NCBI GenBank assembly: GCA_044870185.1
Contig: JBIOYL010000421.1
Location: forward strand, 1-10,964
Direction: 5' to 3'
Length of the DNA: 10,964 nucleotides
Origin: JBIOYL01 sp044870185
GTDB lineage: Bacteria; Actinomycetota; CALGFH01
Position numbers and translations under genes: made by a program. Positions 4,343 through 10,574 of this stretch are shown here, piece after piece. Within the stretch, counting starts at the first letter, position 1; the number at the start of each line of letters is the position of its first letter. The notes beneath the pieces were generated by a model that saw only the letters and a list, made by a program, of their open reading frames with translations, was not told the origin of the DNA and did not search any database.

Positions 4343-6844
4343 TTGGTGGGCGCCACGGACCCGCCCCAGCCTGCCCGGCCATCCAGGCAGCACCGATCAC
4401 CCGAGCAGGCAGCGCAGCCGGACGCGGGGACCCGGCCGCCGGCGGGCCTGGCCGCCCCGCGACCCGGCCTCAGCGGTGCGGAGGTCAGCGAGCGCATCGC
4501 CCGCGGCCTGGTCAACGACGTCCCCGACGCGCCGACCCGCACGGTCGGCCAGATCCTGCGCGCCAACCTGGTCACGCCGTTCAACCTGCTGCTCGGGTCC
4601 CTGCTGGTCGTGATCCTGGTGGTCGGCCCGCTGCAGGACGCGCTGTTCGGCATCGTGCTGGTCACCAACGCGCTCATCGGCATCGTCCAGGAGCTGCGCG
4701 CCAAGCGGACCCTCGAGCGCCTCGCGCTCATCAGCGCCCCGCGAGGGCGCGTCTGGCGCGACGGCCGCCTGACCGAGGTCGACCTGCACGAGGTCGTGCA
4801 GGACGACGTGCTCGAGGTCGGCCCCGGCGACCAGATCGTGGTCGACGGCGAGGTGCTCGCGGTGGCCGGGGCGGAGCTGGACGAGTCGCTGCTCAGCGGT
4901 GAGGCGGAGCCGGTCGCCAAGGCACCCGGCGACGAGGTGCTGTCGGGCAGCTTCGTGGTCGCCGGCTCGGCCGTCTACCGGGCGACGAGGGTCGGCCGCC
5001 AGGCGTACGCGACCCGGCTCGCCGAGGAGGCGCGGCGCTTCACGCTGGTGCGGTCGGAGCTGCGGGCCGGCATCGACCGCATCATCAAGCTGGTCGCCTG
5101 GGTGCTCGTCCCAACCGCGGTGCTGCTGTTCACCAGCCAGCTCCTCAGCGCCCACGAGGGCATCGGCGGCGGTCTGCGGGGCGCGGTCGCGGGCACGGTC
5201 GCCATGGTGCCGGAGGGCCTGGTGCTGTTGACCGGCATCACCTTCGCGGTCAGCGTCGTCCGGCTCGGCCGCCGCAACGTGCTCGTCCAGGAGCTGCCGG
5301 CGGTCGAGACCCTCGCCAGGGTGGACGTCGTCTGCTTCGACAAGACCGGGACGCTGACATCGGGGGACCTGGCCCTCCAGCAGGTCATCCCCTTGCGGTC
5401 GGGGGCGGATGCAGGCACCGGCGGCGGCCGCTCCGGGTCGACCGCAGCCGGAGACGACGGTCCGGGGTCGGTGGGGCCGTCCGGGGTCGAGGCGGCGCTC
5501 GGGGCGCTGGCGGCGGCCGACCCGAACCCGAACGCGACGCTGCGGGCCATCGCCGGCGCCTGCCCGGCCCCGTCCGGCTGGGAGCCCCACGCGTCGGTGC
5601 CGTTCTCCTCCCAGCGCAAGTGGAGCGCGGCCTCCTTCGCCGAGCACGGCACCTGGGTGCTCGGCGCCCCGGAGGTCATGCTCGGCGGGGCCGCGAGCGG
5701 CGATGGCGTCCTGCGCCGCAGCGAGGCGCTCGCCGTGCAGGGCCGGCGGGTCCTGCTGCTGGCGACGGCGCCTGGCCCGGTCGACGACGAGGCCCTGCCC
5801 CGAGAGCTTGCGCCGCGCGCGCTCGTGGTGCTCGGCGACCAGCTCCGCGCCGACGCCGCGCCGACCGTCGGCTGGTTCCTCGAGCAGGGGGTCGGCACCA
5901 AGGTCCTGTCGGGCGACCATCCGCGCACGGTCGCGGCCATCGCCGGGCAGGCCGGCATCCCTGGGGCCGACGACCCGGTCGACGCCCGCCTGCTGGCCAC
6001 CGACCGGGCGCGCCTGGCCGAGACGCTCGAGCAGCGCTCGGTGTTCGGCCGGGTCGTCCCCGAGCAGAAGCGCACCATGGTCGACGCCCTCAAGGGCCGC
6101 GAGCACGTGGTGGCCATGACCGGCGACGGCGTCAACGACGTGCTCGCGCTCAAGGACGCCGACCTCGGCGTCGCCATGGGCAGCGGCAGCGCGGCGTCCC
6201 GGGCGGTCGCCCAGCTCGTGCTGCTCGACGGCCGCTTCGCCACCCTGCCCGCCGTGGTCGCCGAGGGCCGCCGCGTGATCGCCAACATCGAGCGGGTGGC
6301 CAAGCTGTTCGTCACCAAGACCGTGTACGCGACCGTGCTGGCGATCGCGGTCGGGCTGCTCGGGGTGCCGTTCCCGTTCCTGCCACGCCACCTGGCGCTG
6401 ATCTCCAGCCTCACCATCGGGATCCCGGGCTTCTTCCTCGCGCTCGAGCCGAACGAGCGGCGGGCCCGGCCGGGCTTCGTGCCGCGGGTGCTGCGCTTCG
6501 CGGTGCCGGTCGGCCTCACCGCCGCGCTGGCGACCTTCGCCGCCTACCGCATCGCCCACGGCGTGGTCGGCGTGAGCCTCGACCAGGCCCGCACCACCGC
6601 GACCCTCACGCTCGCCGGCATCGGGCTCGTGGCGCTGCGCCTGGTGATGGAGCCGATGAACGCGCTTCGCCGCGCGGTCCTGGGTGGGATGGTGGCCGCC
6701 TTCGTGGTCGTGCTCGCCGTCCCCTGGCTGCGGGCGTTCTTCGCCCTCGCGCTGCCGCCGCTGGGCGTGGCCGTCGGCGCCGGCGTGCTGGTCGTGGTCG
6801 TCGGCGCCGCGATGGTGGTGGTCTCCCGGCTGCTGCGCGCCTGA
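4343..6844 (+). CDS. ctpE: CtpE-like cation-transporting P-type ATPase
   Basis: An 833-residue membrane pump. It has the order and motifs of mycobacterial CtpE, implicated in calcium uptake. After a Pro/Ala-rich N-terminus (1-41) come the cytosolic segment GLSGAEVSERIARGLVND, TM1-2 (about 78-115), the actuator domain with SGEAEP (185-190; Ser replaces the usual Thr of TGE), TM3-4 (about 248-306) with the ion-site motif MVPEGL (288-293), and the phosphorylation motif DKTGTLT (D333). A Gly/Ser-rich insert (about 352-382), the nucleotide-binding domain (KWSAASF), the hinge TGDGVND (593-599) and about six C-terminal TM segments (655-828) complete it. The start is TTG at 4343 or GTG at 4346; no later start precedes the conserved region. 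It follows ppk2 by 9 bp and converges on the pspA operon. Calcium specificity is inferred from the CtpE resemblance. Confidence 0.9.
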   Translation: MVGATDPPQPARPSRQHRSPEQAAQPDAGTRPPAGLAAPRPGLSGAEVSERIARGLVNDVPDAPTRTVGQILRANLVTPFNLLLGSLLVVILVVGPLQDALFGIVLVTNALIGIVQELRAKRTLERLALISAPRGRVWRDGRLTEVDLHEVVQDDVLEVGPGDQIVVDGEVLAVAGAELDESLLSGEAEPVAKAPGDEVLSGSFVVAGSAVYRATRVGRQAYATRLAEEARRFTLVRSELRAGIDRIIKLVAWVLVPTAVLLFTSQLLSAHEGIGGGLRGAVAGTVAMVPEGLVLLTGITFAVSVVRLGRRNVLVQELPAVETLARVDVVCFDKTGTLTSGDLALQQVIPLRSGADAGTGGGRSGSTAAGDDGPGSVGPSGVEAALGALAAADPNPNATLRAIAGACPAPSGWEPHASVPFSSQRKWSAASFAEHGTWVLGAPEVMLGGAASGDGVLRRSEALAVQGRRVLLLATAPGPVDDEALPRELAPRALVVLGDQLRADAAPTVGWFLEQGVGTKVLSGDHPRTVAAIAGQAGIPGADDPVDARLLATDRARLAETLEQRSVFGRVVPEQKRTMVDALKGREHVVAMTGDGVNDVLALKDADLGVAMGSGSAASRAVAQLVLLDGRFATLPAVVAEGRRVIANIERVAKLFVTKTVYATVLAIAVGLLGVPFPFLPRHLALISSLTIGIPGFFLALEPNERRARPGFVPRVLRFAVPVGLTAALATFAAYRIAHGVVGVSLDQARTTATLTLAGIGLVALRLVMEPMNALRRAVLGGMVAAFVVVLAVPWLRAFFALALPPLGVAVGAGVLVVVVGAAMVVVSRLLRA

Positions 6845-6925
6845 CCGGCGTCGGCCGCACCGGCCGCGAGGGCCGAGCAGCAGGCGCCGGTCGCCGCCGG
6901 GCGCGGCCGACGGTCGGACCGACGG
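6845..6925. other. Convergent intergenic region without a clear terminator
   Basis: This 81-bp gap separates the ends of ctpE (plus) and pspA (minus). It contains short GC-rich inverted repeats, for example TCGGCC (6851-6856) with GGCCGA (6871-6876) and the overlapping CCGACGGTCGG, but no T-tract. A bidirectional terminator is expected by layout but not demonstrated. Confidence 0.3.
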
Positions 6926-7840
6926 TCAGGAGGTGCCGGCCGGCGGCTCCCCGTCGGGCGCCTCCGGCCGGGCGTCCAGCGCCTCGGGTGGGACGCCGCG
7001 CGCCCCCGGCGGGGCGTCGAGCGTCTCGGGTGGGACACCGCGCGCCCCCGGCGGGGCGTCGAGCCCGGCGGGTGCCTGGCCCGCGTCGAGCCCGGGGGCG
7101 GCCGGGGCGGCCGCCGCCGGCAGGCCGAGGCTCTCACGGATGGACTCGAGCCGGGCGGCGCCCTCGACGTCGAGCGACGCCTTCTCGATCTCGAGCATCC
7201 TCGCCTCGACCGAGCCGGCCGACAGCTCGGCCAGGCCGAGCGCCCGCGCGTAGCGGGCCTCGATCTTGTCGCGCACCTCGTCCAGGCTCGGCGTGTCGCC
7301 CTTGGGCGCCAGCTCCCCCAGCGAGGACATGGCCTGGTTCATGCGCTCCTGCATCTTGGCCTGGTCGAGCTGGGACAGCAGCCGGGTCCGCTCGGCCAGC
7401 TTGCGCTGCAGGGCCATGGCGTTGGTCTCGACCGCCGCCCGCGCCTGGGCGGACACCTGGGCGGCCCGCTCGTGCATCGTGTGCAGGTCGCGCATGGCCG
7501 CCTCGGCCGAGACCAGCCTGGTGGCGAACGCCCGGGCCGAGTCCTCGTAGATCGCCGCCTTGGCCCCGTCGCCGCCCTGGCGGGCCTGCTGGGCGAGCAG
7601 CAGCGCCTGGCGGGCGTTGGCCTGCAGCTTCTCGGTCTCCTCGATCGAGCGGGTGAGCTTGAGCTCCAGCTCCCGCTCGTTGCCGATCACCGCCGCCGCC
7701 TGCTGGGTGAGCAGGGCGTGCTGCTGCTTGGCCTCCTCGATCGCCTGCTCGATCTGCACCTTCGGGTCGGCGCGCTCGTCGAGCTTGCCGGACAGCGCGG
7801 CGTTCAGATAGCGCCAGGCCCGGCGCAGCACGTTGGCCAT
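6926..7840 (-). CDS. pspA: PspA/IM30-family membrane stress protein with repeat tail
   Basis: A 304-residue peripheral membrane protein expected to bind and stabilise the inner face of the cytoplasmic membrane under envelope stress. Residues 1-240 are almost wholly alpha-helical and coiled-coil and follow the mycobacterial PspA (Rv2744c) pattern. They include DERADPKVQIEQAIEEAKQQ (21-40), QQAAAVIGNERELE (46-59), QRKLAERTRLLSQLDQAKMQ (145-164) and TPSLDEVRDKIEARYA (183-198). The amphipathic N-terminal helix MANVLRRAWRYLNAAL fits membrane binding. Residues 241-304 are a low-complexity Pro/Ala/Gly tail with two 14-residue repeats. The ATG directly follows the upstream stop (TAGATG), and a strong AAGGAGG site (7849-7855) lies within the end of the upstream gene. 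It is the last gene of the VWA operon; the clgR and pspN genes of the mycobacterial locus are not seen here. Confidence 0.93.
   Translation of the reverse strand: MANVLRRAWRYLNAALSGKLDERADPKVQIEQAIEEAKQQHALLTQQAAAVIGNERELELKLTRSIEETEKLQANARQALLLAQQARQGGDGAKAAIYEDSARAFATRLVSAEAAMRDLHTMHERAAQVSAQARAAVETNAMALQRKLAERTRLLSQLDQAKMQERMNQAMSSLGELAPKGDTPSLDEVRDKIEARYARALGLAELSAGSVEARMLEIEKASLDVEGAARLESIRESLGLPAAAAPAAPGLDAGQAPAGLDAPPGARGVPPETLDAPPGARGVPPEALDARPEAPDGEPPAGTS
6971..7054. repeat. Two 42-bp tandem repeats in the pspA tail
   Basis: Units 6971-7012 and 7013-7054 differ at 3 of 42 positions, and a partial third unit begins at 7055. Each unit encodes LDAPPGARGVPPE plus T or A, so the repeat is in frame and changes tail length by 14 residues per copy. 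The high identity suggests recent duplication by slippage. Confidence 0.85.
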
Positions 7841-8626
7841 CTACGGTTCCTCCTTCGATCGCTGATAGGCGCGCAGCGCCTGCCGCGTCACGTCCTCGGT
7901 CTCCGCCAGCCCCTGGCGGATGCCTTCCAGCTCGTCGGTGAGCGCCTCGATGGCGCCGGTCTCCCCGGTCGGGCCGCCGGTGGCCATGGCCGACAGCTCG
8001 ACCACCCTGGCGACCAGGCTCTCCAGCCCGAGGGTGCCCGATTCCAGCCGCACGAGCACACCGGTCCGGGCCGCCTGGAGCCGGTCGTGGATCTGGCGCT
8101 GGACTTCGATGGAGGCGAGCGAGCGGTCCAGCTCGGCGGCGATCTCGCCGGTCGCGGCCGCCCGCTGGGCGGCGAGCCGGCGCTCCTCGGCGTCCAGCGT
8201 CTGCGGGTCGATGCGCTCCAGCGCCCGCCCGGCCGCGGTCGCCTGGCCGGCCAGCCGGGCCAGCGTGGCCATCGTGTCGTCGACCTGCGGGCGCATCAGC
8301 GCCACCCGCTCGGCCAGCGGGCCGGCCGTCATCCCCCCGGCCAGGTCGCCGAACGAGTCGGCGGCGCGCTTGGCCCTGGCCAGCCAGCGGCCCTCCGCCG
8401 CCCGCGCGTCGACCGGCAGCGGCCGTCCGCCGGCGACCGCCGGGGCGGCGGGGGCGGCATGGCGGTGTTCCAGCGCCGACACCGCGGCCTTGGTGAGCCA
8501 GACCGCCACGCCGACCAGCGGGGCGACGATGGCCGTCTCGGGCAGGTGCAGCGCCCAGGCCGCGCCGCCGGCGGTCGCGCCGAGCAGCAGCCCCCACGGC
8601 TCGGCCAGCTCGTCTCTCAGCGCCAT
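7841..8626 (-). CDS. Two-TM, helical membrane protein of the pspA operon (function unknown)
   Basis: I do not recognise the family. The 261 residues begin with a short cytosolic end, then two hydrophobic segments (about 12-27, GLLLGATAGGAAWALH, and 31-52, AIVAPLVGVAVWLTKAAVSAL), making a hairpin in the membrane. An Ala/Pro linker (57-70) and a long, charged, mainly helical region (about 75-261) follow. That region is Arg/Ala/Glu/Leu-rich with coiled-coil character, for example AEERRLAAQRAAATGEIAAE. The start ATG overlaps the stop of the VWA gene (TGATG), with no clear ribosome site, so translation is probably coupled; the stop abuts the pspA ATG. In mycobacteria PspA works with an integral membrane partner of similar size (PspM, Rv2743c), and this protein could fill that place. 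That is inference from context, not from recognised homology. Confidence 0.85.
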   Translation of the reverse strand: MALRDELAEPWGLLLGATAGGAAWALHLPETAIVAPLVGVAVWLTKAAVSALEHRHAAPAAPAVAGGRPLPVDARAAEGRWLARAKRAADSFGDLAGGMTAGPLAERVALMRPQVDDTMATLARLAGQATAAGRALERIDPQTLDAEERRLAAQRAAATGEIAAELDRSLASIEVQRQIHDRLQAARTGVLVRLESGTLGLESLVARVVELSAMATGGPTGETGAIEALTDELEGIRQGLAETEDVTRQALRAYQRSKEEP

Positions 8627-10476
8627 CAGAAGTTCGACACCACGGCCGTGAACACCCGGTCGATGGAGGTCGGGTCGGAGGAGTCGTAGGCGGCGCCGTT
8701 GGTGGTCTGCGCGATCTGGCGCAGGACGCCCAGGTCGGCGTCGGCGCCGTAGGCGATGGTGAACATGCGCACCGACTCGTCGCCCTGCTCGGTGCGCAGG
8801 CGCCCGAGCAGCGTGCCGAGCTCGATGCCGGCCGGGTTCTCGTTCTTGCCGTCGGTGAGCAGCACCACCGCGTTGATGGTGCCCGGCGCGCCGTGGCGGC
8901 GGATGAAGTCGAAGCCGGCGCTGGCCGTGTCGTACAGCGGCGTGCCGGCCACCGGGACGAGCCCCCGGATGCGCTCGAGCAGCTCGGCCCGCCGGGGGCG
9001 CCCGCCGAGCCGCTCGCCGACCGGGCCGAGCGGGACGAGCTCCTGGTATTCCTTGTTGCCGGCGAGCTCGGTCGAGAAGATCCACAGCCCCACCCGGTCG
9101 GCGTTGTCGAACAGGGCCAGCGAGTTGGCGGCGGCCTGCTTGGCCAGGTCCAGCTTGGACTTCCCGGTGCCGGCGACCGTGTCGCCCATCGAGCCGGAGA
9201 CGTCGATCAGCAGGAGCACGTTGGCCTTCTTGCGGACCGAGTTCCAGCTCGTCAGCACCCCGTTGAGGACGCTCGGCCCGGGTGGCGACAGGACGGTGGT
9301 CGGCTCGCGTGGGTCCAGCCCGTCCTGGACGGTGATCTTCGGCCCGGCCTGGCCGTTGAAGCTGCGGAAGGCGAACGCCTGGAAGGTCTGCTGGGCCGAG
9401 CCGGCCTGCAGGTAGCGCAGGAAGTCGGCGGCCGCCCGGCGCTTGGCGTCGCCGACCCAGGGGGCGTTGAGGACCACCCACGGGTGGTCGGACAGCAGCG
9501 TCCCCTCCTTGGGGTAGACGGCCACGAGCGGCACCTTCGGCTTGGGGTGGCGTCCGAGCGTGGCCGGGTCGCCGGTCGGGTTGCCCTGGTTGTAGTCCCA
9601 CACCGACTTCTCCTCGACGGTGACCGCCGAGATGTAGGACAGCCCGGCGCCGGCGTCGTCGGCCCGCTGCAGGTTGGACAGGAAGGTGAGGGTCGTGTCG
9701 CCGTAGTGCACGACCGACTGCTCGACCCCGGCGACGAACGCGCGCACCGTCGGGTTGGCGAGGTCGTTGGCCGACAGGTCGGTGGAGCGGCCGGTGGCGG
9801 CGAAGTAGGTGCCGATCGTGGCGTTGAGACCGGAGGTCGAGTAGTTCGGGTTGGTCTTGCCCAGCTTGAAGCGCCCCCATTCGGGATGGCCGAACGCGCC
9901 CCAGCCGCTCGGGCTGCGCACCAGCTTGACGAGGTCGCTCCAGCCGAGCTTCCGGCCCGGCCAGCCGAGCGCCTGGGCCATGGGGCGGGGCATGGCGATG
10001 ACCAGCGGGGAGGCGGCGATCCTGGGCAGGGTGCCCGCCGGCACCAGGTTGGGCTTGTCGGCCGCCTGGGTGCGCTGCTCGAGCAGCGTCACCCAGCCGG
10101 AGGAGGCGGGGGACCAGACGTCCGGGCGGTCGCCGTCGACCGCGGTGTCCCAGCCCCGGGCCAGCGCCGTCATGGCCGCCCCGGACGCCAAGGTGGCGAC
10201 GTGGACGTCGACGCAGGCGCCGTCGACCTTGGGCCGGGCCGCCTCGTAGGCGGCCGCGAGCTGCTTGACGAGCTCGGCCTTCTCGGAGGAGGCGACCAGG
10301 GTGAAGGCGGTCCGGGGACCGCTGCACGGGCGGCCGGAGGCGGCCGCCGGGCCGGACCCGGACGTGGCCTTGCCGCCCGAGCGCTGGCTGAGCAGGCGCA
10401 GCCCGGCGATGAGCAGGACCGCGACGACCACGGCGACGAGGAAGGGGCGGATGCTCCGCCTCGGCTGTCCTACCAC
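8626..10476 (-). CDS. Membrane-anchored solute-binding-like/VWA domain fusion protein
   Basis: A 616-residue protein. A short basic end (MVGQPRRSIR) precedes one membrane helix (11-29, FLVAVVVAVLLIAGLRLL), with the rest probably outside the membrane. Residues about 56-385 look like a type 2 periplasmic solute-binding domain: FTLVASSEKAELVKQLAAAYEA, DVWSPASSGWVTLLEQ, PLVIAMP, then WGAFGHPEWGRFKLGKTNP and AADFLRYLQAGSAQQTF. Residues about 418-616 are a von Willebrand A domain with a complete MIDAS: DVSGSM (425-430), the Thr of GTPLYD (T512) and LLTDGKNE (D542), so divalent metal binding is expected. There is no lipobox. The start is GTG at 10476, preceded by GGGAGG only three bases away; the promoter position supports it, and the open frame upstream to 10914 is not needed. 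It is the first gene of an operon with a membrane protein and PspA. Substrate and partner are unknown. Confidence 0.88.
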   Translation of the reverse strand: MVGQPRRSIRPFLVAVVVAVLLIAGLRLLSQRSGGKATSGSGPAAASGRPCSGPRTAFTLVASSEKAELVKQLAAAYEAARPKVDGACVDVHVATLASGAAMTALARGWDTAVDGDRPDVWSPASSGWVTLLEQRTQAADKPNLVPAGTLPRIAASPLVIAMPRPMAQALGWPGRKLGWSDLVKLVRSPSGWGAFGHPEWGRFKLGKTNPNYSTSGLNATIGTYFAATGRSTDLSANDLANPTVRAFVAGVEQSVVHYGDTTLTFLSNLQRADDAGAGLSYISAVTVEEKSVWDYNQGNPTGDPATLGRHPKPKVPLVAVYPKEGTLLSDHPWVVLNAPWVGDAKRRAAADFLRYLQAGSAQQTFQAFAFRSFNGQAGPKITVQDGLDPREPTTVLSPPGPSVLNGVLTSWNSVRKKANVLLLIDVSGSMGDTVAGTGKSKLDLAKQAAANSLALFDNADRVGLWIFSTELAGNKEYQELVPLGPVGERLGGRPRRAELLERIRGLVPVAGTPLYDTASAGFDFIRRHGAPGTINAVVLLTDGKNENPAGIELGTLLGRLRTEQGDESVRMFTIAYGADADLGVLRQIAQTTNGAAYDSSDPTSIDRVFTAVVSNF

Positions 10477-10501
10477 GGTCCTCCCTCTCGATCGGTCGGC
10501 T

Positions 10502-10515
10502 GCAACCGTAGTTGC
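10502..10515. promoter_or_regulatory. Palindrome over the -10 box of the VWA-pspA operon
   Basis: GCAAC-CGTA-GTTGC is a perfect 5+4+5 inverted repeat that contains the -10 hexamer. It is well placed for a repressor; the regulator is unknown. Confidence 0.45.
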
Positions 10516-10533
10516 GCGCCGATCCTTCGACAA
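10505..10533 (-). promoter_or_regulatory. Promoter of the VWA-membrane protein-pspA operon
   Basis: On the minus strand TTGTCG (10528-10533) and TACGGT (10505-10510) are 17 bases apart. The -10 fits the actinobacterial TANNNT form and the -35 matches 4 of 6 bases. Transcription would begin near 10498, giving a leader of about 22 bases before the GTG at 10476. Confidence 0.6.
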
Positions 10534-10541
10534 GGATCGGC
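10518..10541. promoter_or_regulatory. Palindrome over the -35 box of the VWA-pspA operon
   Basis: GCCGATCC (10518-10525) and GGATCGGC (10534-10541) form a perfect 8-bp inverted repeat with an 8-base centre that includes the -35 hexamer. It could be an operator for the operon or a terminator hairpin for the gene to the right. The lack of a T-tract and its overlap with the promoter favour an operator. Confidence 0.5.
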
Positions 10542-10574
10542 TATCCCGACCGGTTCTGCTGAGGGGCGCCTGGG

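Noticed and set aside
3283..4902. 539-codon plus-strand frame across ppk2 and the ATPase start
   Set aside because: It is another frame of two well-recognised genes and has no motifs of its own.
4397..6559. 720-codon minus-strand frame opposite the ATPase
   Set aside because: It is antisense to the complete CtpE-like gene, with a charged low-complexity translation and no ribosome site.
6971..7060. Possible CRISPR-like repeats
   Set aside because: The units are directly adjacent with no spacers, keep the reading frame, and lie within pspA.
884..10476. In-frame TGA selenocysteine codons in the called genes
   Set aside because: The presence of tRNA-Sec prompted a look at the called proteins. 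All reach ordinary stops with complete family motifs, and none needs read-through.
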